Source: Tous-C4FEB sp044356555 (GTDB taxonomy: Bacteria > Verrucomicrobiota > Verrucomicrobiia > Opitutales > Opitutaceae). Taken from it: a stretch of DNA of 64,000 nucleotides. The stretch lies in the NCBI GenBank assembly GCA_044356555.1, contig JBIKWB010000001.1, positions 62,001-126,000 of the forward strand. Direction: 5' to 3'. Position 1 is the first letter of the stretch. Each line of letters starts with the position of its first letter. This document shows, in pieces, positions 52,530-59,885 of this stretch. The position numbers and the translations under genes were made by a program. Under the pieces are notes generated by a model. The model saw only the letters and a program-made list of their open reading frames with translations. It had not been told where the DNA came from and ran no database searches.

Positions 52530-52698
52530 GCGCAGAGCGCAAGAGAAGGTGACGGCGATTCTGCGACGCTTACGGTCAGACTAAACGCGTTTCGTTTATG
52601 TCTACCGCAATCATGCGCACGCGATCCGTTTTGAGCTCGCTGTTGTTGGCCACGGGAATTGCAGGTGTTTCCTCGCGGGCCCAGGACTCTTGAGTCCG

Positions 52699-52800
52699 AG
52701 CCGAAGAGGCCAAAAACTTCGCACCTCGTGCACGGACCCAAACCCCATTGCCCTGAGAATCAGGCCAAGGTGAAAAGTGCAAAGTTTGACTCCTTCGGCT
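52699..52800. repeat. palindromic element copy 1, upstream of the AbrB/PIN pair
   Basis: Outer arms begin AGCCGAAG at 52699 and end CTTCGGCT at 52800, with imperfect complementarity inside (CAAAAACTTCGCA against TGCAAAGTTTGAC). A second copy at 53303-53377 has the same arms. The remaining bases of the 338-bp gap 52530-52867 hold no gene. Confidence 0.6.
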
Positions 52801-52867
52801 GACCCCGGCGCGAAGCTCGCGCCCCGCGAGGCTTGCGCGGCGCATTGCGGCAATGCAGCATTGCCGC

Positions 52868-53116
52868 ATGACGATACTCGCTCTCTCCAAACGCGGCAGT
52901 CTGACGCTACCGCCCGAACTCCGGCGCAAGATGGGCCTCGATAAGCTCCGCCATCCGATGCTCCTCGTCGAGGAGCGCGACGGCGGGCTGTTCCTGCACC
53001 CGGCGGCGACCGTGCCCGTGCGCGACATCCCCAAAGCACAAATCCAAGCGTGGATCGCCCGCGACGCGGCGGACATGAAGACGTTCCAAGCCGCCGGGAA
53101 GGCCAAGAGAAAGTGA
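52868..53116 (+). CDS. AbrB-like antitoxin
   Basis: An 82-residue DNA-binding protein. ATG 52868 starts MTILALSKRGSLTLPPELRR, the AbrB/MazE swapped-hairpin motif, followed by KMGLDKLRHPMLLVEERDGG. The C-terminal helix (AWIARDAADMKTFQAAGK) is the probable toxin-binding part. The next gene, a PIN toxin, starts inside its stop (GTGA overlap) but is broken, so the antitoxin may be an orphan. Lies 67 bases after a palindromic element. Confidence 0.72.
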   Translation: MTILALSKRGSLTLPPELRRKMGLDKLRHPMLLVEERDGGLFLHPAATVPVRDIPKAQIQAWIARDAADMKTFQAAGKAKRK

Positions 53117-53367
53117 GGCTCTTCCTCGATACGAGCGTCTTGCTCGCCGCGTCAGGATCGGGGAAAGGCGCGTCGCGCTTCGTCGTGACCGAGGCGGCGG
53201 CGCACGGCTGGGAACTCGTTGGCTCCGACTACTGCGACGAGGAGACGCGCCGCAATCTGCCGAAGGTGGGCCGCTCCTGGCCAAACCCTTCACCGAAAGC
53301 CGAGCCGAAGGGGTGCACACTTTGCACTTTGTCATTTTCTCTGCAGAAGACAAAATGCGAAGTTTGA
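53113..53367 (+). pseudogene. truncated PIN-domain toxin
   Basis: GTG 53113 starts VRLFLDTSVLLAASGSGKG, a good PIN N terminus with the first acidic residue (Asp6), followed by ASRFVVTEAAAHGWELVGSD and DEETRRNLPKV. After about 55-60 residues the frame leaves PIN-like sequence and enters a palindromic repeat at 53303, stopping after 84 residues. VapC-type toxins need about 130 residues and two more acidic positions, so this copy is very probably inactive. Confidence 0.75.
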
Positions 53368-53377
53368 CCCCTTTTCG
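53303..53377. repeat. palindromic element copy 2, inside the broken PIN gene
   Basis: Left arm AGCCGAAGGGGTGCACACTT at 53303 continues TGCACTTTGTC. The right arm at 53349-53377 reads GACAAAATGCGAAG then TTTGACCCCTTTTCG. The arms pair imperfectly around a short AT-rich loop with CTGCAG. The motif AAGTTTGAC(C/T)CCTT is shared with copy 1 at about 52782-52795. Position and structure suggest a small non-autonomous element that interrupted the toxin gene. Confidence 0.6.
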
Positions 53378-53448
53378 AGCCTCTCCCCGGGAGAGCTGCG
53401 CCTCGGTCGTCGAGGCGCACGCCCTCCCATCAGAAACGCGCCGCCGCC

Positions 53449-56148
53449 TCAGAAATGCAGCGTCGCGTTCAGCATCGCCTTCCGCGGCTCGACGAAGGTG
53501 TAGCCATTGCGATAGGGCACGCCGAGATACGTCGTCGTATTGCTGAACACCGGGTCGTCGTAATCGAGCAGGTTGGAGACGTTGAGCGTCAGATCGAGCC
53601 GGCGCCGGTCGGCGAGGTTGAAGGTGTAGCGCGCCATCGCGGACACGACGTAGTATTCCTTCGCGTAGATATAGCTGAAGGGCAGGCCCGTCGGATTGCC
53701 GATGAGCTTTCGGCCGAAGAGATTCGCGCCTCCGCCCACGCTCAGTCCCTTTACGCTGCGAAATTGCCAGGTGCCGAAGACGTTCGCCCGCCACTTAAAG
53801 GTGCCGTTGAGCTCGCGACCGGGCGCCGCGCTCGAGAGCGTGTTGCGGATCGCGGCGATGTTATTGAGGATGCGCGTCCGGTTCGGGTTACCGGGATCAG
53901 CCCCGCCGGCCTCCCAGGTCGCCAGGTTCGCAGCGACATACTCCAGCGATTGCGGCCACTGGCTCACCTGCTCCGTGCGCGGCAGGGCCAGATTGAACTT
54001 CAACCGCAGCCGGTCCGCGAAGTTGCCGGTGACGTCGAGCTCGTAGCCGCGACCCTTGTAATCGAGCGTGTCGCTGATCGTCCCGGTCGGCGTGGGTACC
54101 AGCCGGTCGGGCCGCTCGAGGTCGGTCCAGAGTTGATTGATCTGCGACAGGATGCCGAGCGAGGTCAGGCGGTCGGCCTCGACGACATCGTAGTAGCCGA
54201 GCGAGCCCACAAGCTTACCGTCGAAGAGCCGGAAGCGCAGGCCGCCCGAACGCTGCGACGCGCTCGTCGCGAACACGGGGCCGCGCGCGCCGAGCCAAGC
54301 GTTCTCGTCGGACTGCGGCGCGAAGCCTTCGCTGTAATTAAGGAAGACGCCGAAATTCGGGATCGGAAAATAGCTCGTGGCAACCGAGCTGGTGCGCGGC
54401 CGCACGCGCTGCTCTGAAAACCGCTCGGCGCTGCGCCGGCCATCGCTGCTGAAGAGCCCGGTGCGGGAGTTGACGCGGTAGCGGTCGAAGCGCGTGCCGC
54501 CGACGATCGCGAGGGTGTCGCCGAACAGCATGATCTGGTCATTGAACTGCAGCGAATTCAGCGTGTTGAAACGATAGGTGTCGCGATTGGTGTAGCGCGT
54601 GAATTCATAGCCGTTTTCGTTGCGCGGCAGCGTCCACGGCGCGGCGGGCTCGTCCCAATAACGCCAGAACGCGACCTGATTGCTGCCGTCGGTCAGCCTG
54701 GCGCTGATCGCGGGATTGGTCGGGTCCTTGGTGCGGGCGACCAACCAAGTGCGCGGCGTGAAGCGATTGGTGCGCCGCTGCGCGACCACGCTGAAGGTGT
54801 GTGTCATCCAGCGGGTCGCAGTCCACGGATACGCCGCGGCGAGGCGCCCCTCGTTCTTAAACTCGGGCGTGCGCGCGAAATTATATCCCAGCTCGGAGAA
54901 GCGCTTGCCGAAGTTGGGGTTCGCCGTCCCATTCGGTAGCACGCGATTCACGTCGATGTAGGTGTTGTTGCTCTGCGCATTTATCGCTTCGCGCACCAAC
55001 TCGTGTCGGCCGGCCGCAATCTCGACGACGAAGCCGTTGTCCCACTTTTTCTCGGCGGAGAGGTAAAGATTCTGCCAGCGCTGCGACACCGTGGATTCGT
55101 CCGGCGTGATGCGAAAATCGCGCGACGGCAGCGTGGGAAATTTGGACAGCGCGCGATAGCCTTCCACCAGCGTCAGACCCGTGCCATTACTGCGCGCGAA
55201 ATTGAGGAAATTGGTCACCCGGCCGGTGGGATCGACCACTAGCTTGTCGGTGGTGAAGCGGCTGATGCCCGTCGACGCGGCGGGATTGGCTGTCAGCGGC
55301 GCGCTCACGGTCGTCACGCCATCCCAGAGCGAACTGGTGTCGCTGTAGACATAGCCAAAGGCGGACTGGTTCGTCTGCCCGACCTCGCCTTCCAGCCGGA
55401 CCTCGGCGCCGCGCATGGGCCGCCAGGTGCCGGTGAGGTCGACGCCGCGGCGCTTTTCCTTGTAGCGGCCGATCCACTTGCGGCCGGCGTGCTCGAACGC
55501 ATTGAGCCGCACCGCGACCTGGGGCGTGAGCACGCGGTTGAGATCGATCGCGCCGCGCACGCTGCCTTCGGAGTCGGCCAGGAACCGCACGCTCGACGCG
55601 TGGTTGAACCGGGCGCGCTTCGTCACGACATTGATTACGCCGCCCGAGGCGGAGTCGCCGTAGACGATACTGTTCGGGCCGCGCGCACCCTCCACGCGTT
55701 CGACGATGTATTCCTCCGTCGAAGTCGAGTAGAGGAAGTAGTTCCGGACGTTGTTGCCCGTGGGCAGGCCGCGAAACGTCACGCTGCCGCCGAAGTCGCG
55801 GTGGTCGCTCGCGGGGTTCACGTCGGAATTGGTCAACCACATCGCGGCGGCGTCGGTCGTCAGTGCGCCGATGTCGGTCATGAAATCTCGCGTAAGCACG
55901 GTGATGTCGGTCGGGCTTTGCAGCAGTTTCATCGCGATGCGGCCTCCTGAGATCACGTCGTTGGCCTCATAGCCGATGTCGCGATCGGAGCCCACCTGAA
56001 AGGGCGAGAGCTGGATGGTTTCCTCGGCTGGCCGCGCGCCCGCCACGTCGGAGCTCGTCTTCTGGGCGCTGGCGGGGCCGGCGAACAGGAGCGCAGCGGC
56101 CGCAGGCAGCGTCGCGAGGAGGGGATGGGGGAAGGGCTTGAATTTCAT
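53449..56148 (-). CDS. TonB-dependent outer-membrane receptor
   Basis: Receptor of 899 residues from ATG 56148 (signal peptide PHPLLATLPAAAALLFAGPA); the 35-residue extension upstream is not leader-like. A TonB-box-like TIQLSPFQVGSDRDIGYEA is followed by a plug with FGGSVTFRGLPTGNNVRNYF, VERVEGARGPNSIVYGDSA and SGGVINVVTKRA. The barrel ends in KAMLNATLHF. It belongs to the FpvA/siderophore-like layout without an N-terminal CarboxypepD domain. A LacI-type regulator lies 127 bases upstream on the same strand, so its ligand is more likely a sugar-related compound than iron, though this is not certain. Confidence 0.88.
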   Translation of the reverse strand: MKFKPFPHPLLATLPAAAALLFAGPASAQKTSSDVAGARPAEETIQLSPFQVGSDRDIGYEANDVISGGRIAMKLLQSPTDITVLTRDFMTDIGALTTDAAAMWLTNSDVNPASDHRDFGGSVTFRGLPTGNNVRNYFLYSTSTEEYIVERVEGARGPNSIVYGDSASGGVINVVTKRARFNHASSVRFLADSEGSVRGAIDLNRVLTPQVAVRLNAFEHAGRKWIGRYKEKRRGVDLTGTWRPMRGAEVRLEGEVGQTNQSAFGYVYSDTSSLWDGVTTVSAPLTANPAASTGISRFTTDKLVVDPTGRVTNFLNFARSNGTGLTLVEGYRALSKFPTLPSRDFRITPDESTVSQRWQNLYLSAEKKWDNGFVVEIAAGRHELVREAINAQSNNTYIDVNRVLPNGTANPNFGKRFSELGYNFARTPEFKNEGRLAAAYPWTATRWMTHTFSVVAQRRTNRFTPRTWLVARTKDPTNPAISARLTDGSNQVAFWRYWDEPAAPWTLPRNENGYEFTRYTNRDTYRFNTLNSLQFNDQIMLFGDTLAIVGGTRFDRYRVNSRTGLFSSDGRRSAERFSEQRVRPRTSSVATSYFPIPNFGVFLNYSEGFAPQSDENAWLGARGPVFATSASQRSGGLRFRLFDGKLVGSLGYYDVVEADRLTSLGILSQINQLWTDLERPDRLVPTPTGTISDTLDYKGRGYELDVTGNFADRLRLKFNLALPRTEQVSQWPQSLEYVAANLATWEAGGADPGNPNRTRILNNIAAIRNTLSSAAPGRELNGTFKWRANVFGTWQFRSVKGLSVGGGANLFGRKLIGNPTGLPFSYIYAKEYYVVSAMARYTFNLADRRRLDLTLNVSNLLDYDDPVFSNTTTYLGVPYRNGYTFVEPRKAMLNATLHF

Positions 56149-56252
56149 AGGGGTCAATGAGAGGTGATCAGCGTGCAAGCGCGCTGAGAGACGCGCCACA
56201 CGACTCAAGCGACATTTTCGGACTATTCGATCCGATGCCAACGTCCCCGCCA

Positions 56253-56279
56253 CTGACGCCGTTCAGTAAACCGCGTCAG
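56253..56279 (-). terminator. inverted repeat at the end of the lacI-type gene
   Basis: CTGACGC at 56253-56259 and GCGTCAG at 56273-56279 face each other over 13 bases. The right arm overlaps the regulator's stop codon. No T tract follows on the minus strand. It may be a weak terminator or an operator in front of the TonB receptor gene. Confidence 0.35.
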
Positions 56280-57307
56280 CTTCTCCGCCGCCCCGCGCCG
56301 GGCGCCGTTTTACCCGCCACCCACGATCCTTCCACGAGTTGCACTCTCGCCTGCGGCAGCGGGCCGAGGATGTTCTGATTGAGCTTCGCCACCAAGTGCT
56401 CCACCGCGATCCGCCCCAGCAGCTCGTGATCCTCGTAAATGCCGCTCTGCTTACCGTCGGGCTGATCCACCGAGAGCAGCACGAGGCCCACGTCGGCGGG
56501 GATCAGATCCGGTAGCTCGCGCTCCGCGTTGCCGAGGATGACGACATCGGGCTTGTGTGTGCGCAGCCACGCCGGCAGCGCGCCCGCCAGCTCTGTCGTG
56601 CGCGCCGGCATCAGCGGCGGGAGGCGCGCCTCCAGTCCCAGCTGCTCGATCGCGAACCAGTAGCCGCCGAGCCAGCGTTGGTCGAGCCGCTGCGAGGTTT
56701 CCTGGCTAAGCGCGAAGCCCACCCGTCGATAGCCCAGTGCCACGCAGCGCTCCACTGCGCAGCGCGCCGATTGAAACAGGTCCACGGATACGCGTTCGAT
56801 CCGCGGCTCGTGCACGCTCAACCCGAGCCCGATCACGGCCAGAGCGCCGAAATCAAAGTCGAGACGCGTTTCACCATACGGCAGCGGCGCCGCGACCACC
56901 GCGTAGATGTGCCGCGCCTCGAAAATGCTCCGCGCTCGGGCCGCGTTCATGCCCCGCGCCCGGAGGTCGAACTCTTCGAAACGAAACCCCAGCTCGCCCG
57001 CCCGCTGCTCCGCACCGGCAAACATGCGCTGGTAGACCGGCTGCTTGCGCCACGGAAAATCGGCGGGATGCGAGGTGAGAAAGGCCACGGCTGTCGTGTT
57101 TCGCGTCGTGGGCCGCCGCTGGCGCTGAAGGCTCATCAACGCGGCCACGAGTGGATTGGCCCGGTAGCCGATCCGCTGCGCCACCGCTTGGATGCGATCG
57201 CGCGTCTCTTCGGGGATGCTGGGATCACCGCGCAGCGCCATCGACACCGCCGCGCGCGAGTAACCCGAGGCGCGGGCGACGTCCTGCATCTTGGGCGGGG
57301 CCTTCAT
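56276..57307 (-). CDS. LacI-family transcriptional regulator
   Basis: Sugar-responsive repressor-type protein of 343 residues from ATG 57307. The N-terminal helix-turn-helix and hinge are clear: MQDVARASGYSRAAVSMALR (residues 7-26), EETRDRIQAVAQRIGYRANP (about 32-51). The periplasmic-binding-like effector domain follows, with IYAVVAAPLPYGETRLDF, RVSVDLFQSARCAVERCVAL and GYRRVGFALSQETSQRL. It lies upstream of, and co-directional with, the TonB receptor at 53449, its most likely target. The longer open frame upstream joins it by chance to a transposase remnant. Confidence 0.88.
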   Translation of the reverse strand: MKAPPKMQDVARASGYSRAAVSMALRGDPSIPEETRDRIQAVAQRIGYRANPLVAALMSLQRQRRPTTRNTTAVAFLTSHPADFPWRKQPVYQRMFAGAEQRAGELGFRFEEFDLRARGMNAARARSIFEARHIYAVVAAPLPYGETRLDFDFGALAVIGLGLSVHEPRIERVSVDLFQSARCAVERCVALGYRRVGFALSQETSQRLDQRWLGGYWFAIEQLGLEARLPPLMPARTTELAGALPAWLRTHKPDVVILGNAERELPDLIPADVGLVLLSVDQPDGKQSGIYEDHELLGRIAVEHLVAKLNQNILGPLPQARVQLVEGSWVAGKTAPGAGRRRS

Positions 57308-57439
57308 GCCGCGGGATGCTGCGCGATGGTGATTTCTTGTCAGTATGAAAAGGGAGCTACTGGCCCGCCGAAAGCAGCGCGCGCCGCTTGTCTTCCGCGC
57401 ATCGGCGCGCGCCGAGCCGAGGGGGTCTGGCCGGAATCG

Positions 57440-57625
57440 CGCTAAGTTAAAGGCGGTTATTTTTAATTTCTGGCAGGGGGAGACGGCCATTTTATACCTA
57501 GGTTTTGAGGGCAGTTGGTCGCTCTGGGGGCGGCGTTTGCCGGCGCGGGGTTCAGAGCGGTCAGGCCGGCGGGGCACGAGGTCGGCGGCGATGACGCGGA
57601 GCAGTTCCCGGCGATCGCCGCCGGA
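57440..57625 (-). pseudogene. IS4-type transposase C-terminal remnant
   Basis: Minus-strand codons here read DRRELLRVIAADLVPRRPDR, SEPRAGKRRPQSDQLPSKPR and YKMAVSPCQKLKITA. The Arg-rich pattern EPRxxKRRPxxxxLLxKPRH is the C-terminal signature of IS4-family transposases. Only about 60 residues remain, with no catalytic DDE part, and no terminal inverted repeats were found. The rest of the gap 57308-57667 holds no gene. Confidence 0.62.
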
Positions 57626-57667
57626 TACGGGCCTTGCGAAACGGCCTCCCGCAGCTAACTTGCCGGC

Positions 57668-57895
57668 ATGAATTATATGGAACGCATCACCTTCAACCCG
57701 AACCAATGCGGCGGCCGGCCTTGCATTCGGGGGATGCGCATCCGCGTGAAGGACGTGCTCGACCTAGTCGCGGCCGGCATCCCCGAATCGGAAATCCTGG
57801 CGGACTATCCCGATCTTGAGGCGGACGACATCAAGGCGAGCCTGGAATACGCCGCCGCCCAGCTCGATCACCCCGTGCTCGTTGCCAGTCGGTGA
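57668..57895 (+). CDS. DUF433 antitoxin-like protein
   Basis: A 75-residue protein with the DUF433 winged-helix pattern: ERITFNPNQCGGRPCIRGMR (residues 5-24), IRVKDVLDLVAAGIPESEIL and YPDLEADDIKASLEYAA. DUF433 proteins pair with DUF5615 PIN-like toxins, and exactly such a gene starts inside its stop codon (GTGA overlap at 57892). It starts next to a transposase remnant. Confidence 0.85.
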   Translation: MNYMERITFNPNQCGGRPCIRGMRIRVKDVLDLVAAGIPESEILADYPDLEADDIKASLEYAAAQLDHPVLVASR

Positions 57896-58221
57896 AGTTT
57901 TTGGTCGATGCCCAGTTGCCCCCGGCGCTCGCCCGCTGGCTGGTCGAAGCGGGATGCGAGGCGCAGGCGGTGCGCGAGATCGGTTTCCGCGAGGCCGAAG
58001 ACGGGGCGATCTGGCGGCACGCGGAGGCCAGTGGCGACGTGATTGTGACCAAGGACGAGGACTTTGCCTTGCGCGTACAAGCGACCAACACCGGTCCTCG
58101 CGTCGTGTGGCTGCGCGTAGGCAATACGTCCAACGCGGCCTTGCGCGCGTGGTTCGTGCCACGGGTGCCGCAGATCGTGGCCTTGCTCGCTCAAGGCACG
58201 CGGCTGGTGGAGATCCGGTAG
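57892..58221 (+). CDS. DUF5615 PIN-like toxin
   Basis: A 109-residue PIN-like nuclease. GTG 57892 begins KFLVDAQLPPALARWLVEAG (Asp6 of the active site). EDGAIWRHAEASGDVIVTKD holds the second acidic patch and DEDFALRVQ follows, with PRVVWLRVGNTSN closing the sheet. It overlaps the DUF433 gene by 4 bases. This is the VapC45/Mut7-C-like type with a compact PIN fold. Confidence 0.85.
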   Translation: MKFLVDAQLPPALARWLVEAGCEAQAVREIGFREAEDGAIWRHAEASGDVIVTKDEDFALRVQATNTGPRVVWLRVGNTSNAALRAWFVPRVPQIVALLAQGTRLVEIR

Positions 58222-58385
58222 CCGCTTTCTTCTTCAGCCGCTGAAACGCGTCTCTCGGAAAAGGCCGAGCCAAAGGACCGGATCATACCCCCGCGGCCGG
58301 ACAGGAGACGAAGCAAGTGCGGATTTTTTAACCTCGGGGGGAAGTAGCGTCGACGGAGTGGGCTCGGGCGTAAACGCGGGCGTGG

Positions 58386-58409
58386 AGGGCGGGTCGGAGA
58401 CCCTGCCCT
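58386..58409 (+). repeat. GGGCGGGTC palindrome copy, terminator-like
   Basis: AGGGCGGGTC, GGAG, then ACCCTGCCCT. On the plus strand it is followed by CCTTTTTAGG, so it could end transcripts from the DUF5615 gene. It lies 5 bases past the stop of the minus-strand Gfo/Idh/MocA gene at 58415. Same family as 29281, 31708 and 31757. Confidence 0.55.
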
Positions 58410-58414
58410 CCTTT

Positions 58415-59782
58415 TTAGGTCGGGTAATCGTAGCCTTTGCGGTAGTCGCGGCGGAGGAGTTTGTTGGCGGCTTCGTCGTTGAGGACGCGCTCGGTGGCGC
58501 CGTCCCAGTCGAGGCTGCGGCCGAGTTTCATCGAGACCATGCCGAGGAGGGCCATGTTGCTCGCCAAGTGGACTTCGCCGATGTCGCTCACGGCTTTGAT
58601 TTTTCCATCGCTGCGGATGGCCGCGAGGAAATCGGCCCAGTGCTCCTTGATGTTTTGCGAATCGGGCGCGTTGAGCTGGGCGGCTTCGGTGATCGGCGGG
58701 GCTTTCGAATCGGCAGGGTAAAACGTCCAACCTTTTTGCCAGCCCATATGGAAAATCCCCTTGGTGCCGTAGAAATAGCAGCCGACGCTTTCGCCTTTGT
58801 CGGTGTTGTTGGCCCCGAAGCGGCGGTGCTCCCATTGCACGTTGAACTTTTCGAACGCATAGGTGGCGACTTGGTGGTCGGGGGCGTCCGTGGTCTGCTC
58901 TTGGGCCGTGAAGACGGGCGCACCGGCGATGGGTCGGCCGCCGCTGGAGAAGATGCGTTTCGGATACTTTTCGCCGGTGACCCAGAGGACCTGGTCGAGC
59001 CAGTGGATACCCCAATCGCCGAGCGTGCCGTTGGCGTAGTCGAGGTAGTTGCGGAAACCACGGGGGTGGATGCCGCGGTTGCCGGCGCCGACGGTCGGAC
59101 TGCGCGGATCACCGCCGTTGAACGGGCGGAGCGGAGCGGGGCCGCACCACATGTCCCAATCGAGTTCCTTCGGAACTTCGACGGTGGGAAGCGCCCGGTC
59201 GGGGCCGCCACCGCCGAGCACGAAGCAGCGCACCATACCGATATCGCCGACTTGACCGGAGCGGATGAATTCGCGGCCGCTGATGTTGTGCGGGGAAATG
59301 CGGCGATGCGTGCCGACTTGGACGACGCGGCCGGCGGCGCGCGCGGCGTTCACCATCGCGCGGCCTTCCATCACGGTGTGCCCGATGGGCTTTTCCACGT
59401 AAACGTGGGCGCCGGCCTTGACGGCGGCGATCATCGGCAGCGCGTGCCAGTGGTCGGGCGTGCCGACGATGACGATCTCGGGCTTCGCGGCGGACAAGAG
59501 CTCGCGGTAATCTTTGAAGAGCTTGGGCGTATCGCCGGTGCCGGCGGCGACGTTTTTGAGGGTGGCTTCGAATTGGCGGGAATCGACATCGCAGAGGGCG
59601 ACGACTTCGCAGGAGCCGCTGGCCATGGCTTCACGGAGGATGTTGTTGCCCCACCAACCGCAGCCGATGAGCGCGGTGCGGAAGCGGGGGCCGCCGGATT
59701 TGGGTTGGGCGCGGAGGACGGCGGGGAACGAGGCGAGTGCGGCGGTGGCGGCGGTGGATTGGAGGAAGGTGCGGCGGTTCAT
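58415..59782 (-). CDS. Tat-exported Gfo/Idh/MocA family oxidoreductase
   Basis: Periplasmic oxidoreductase of 455 residues. The Tat signal is at the very N terminus: NRRTFLQSTAATAALASFPA. The Rossmann loop TALIGCGWWGNNILREAM follows near residue 37 and the family signature YVEKPIGHTVMEGRAMV near residue 128. Further on come GDWGIHWLDQVLWVTGEKYP and FHMGWQKGWTFYP. Exported members usually carry tightly bound NAD(P) and act on glycans or glycosides. It follows the Tat TIM-barrel gene by 103 bases, which contain a large inverted repeat. Confidence 0.87.
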   Translation of the reverse strand: MNRRTFLQSTAATAALASFPAVLRAQPKSGGPRFRTALIGCGWWGNNILREAMASGSCEVVALCDVDSRQFEATLKNVAAGTGDTPKLFKDYRELLSAAKPEIVIVGTPDHWHALPMIAAVKAGAHVYVEKPIGHTVMEGRAMVNAARAAGRVVQVGTHRRISPHNISGREFIRSGQVGDIGMVRCFVLGGGGPDRALPTVEVPKELDWDMWCGPAPLRPFNGGDPRSPTVGAGNRGIHPRGFRNYLDYANGTLGDWGIHWLDQVLWVTGEKYPKRIFSSGGRPIAGAPVFTAQEQTTDAPDHQVATYAFEKFNVQWEHRRFGANNTDKGESVGCYFYGTKGIFHMGWQKGWTFYPADSKAPPITEAAQLNAPDSQNIKEHWADFLAAIRSDGKIKAVSDIGEVHLASNMALLGMVSMKLGRSLDWDGATERVLNDEAANKLLRRDYRKGYDYPT

Positions 59783-59809
59783 TTTTTTGGGGGCGGGGAG
59801 AATTTTTTA

Positions 59810-59881
59810 ACCAGGAATGGACGCGAATGGACACGAACCGGAGTCAGTTCGAATTCGTGTTCCTTCGCGTCCGTTCGTGGT
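59810..59881. repeat. large inverted repeat with TTCGTG/CACGAA units
   Basis: Two 28-base arms, 59810-59837 and 59854-59881, pair at 24 of 28 positions around a 16-base centre. Units are ACGAATGGACGCG-like on one arm and CGCGTCCGTTCGTGGT on the other, preceded by AATTTTTTAA. It lies between two same-strand genes, 4 bases past the TIM-barrel stop. A single arm of the same family is at 1343. Confidence 0.7.
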
Positions 59882-59885
59882 TTGT

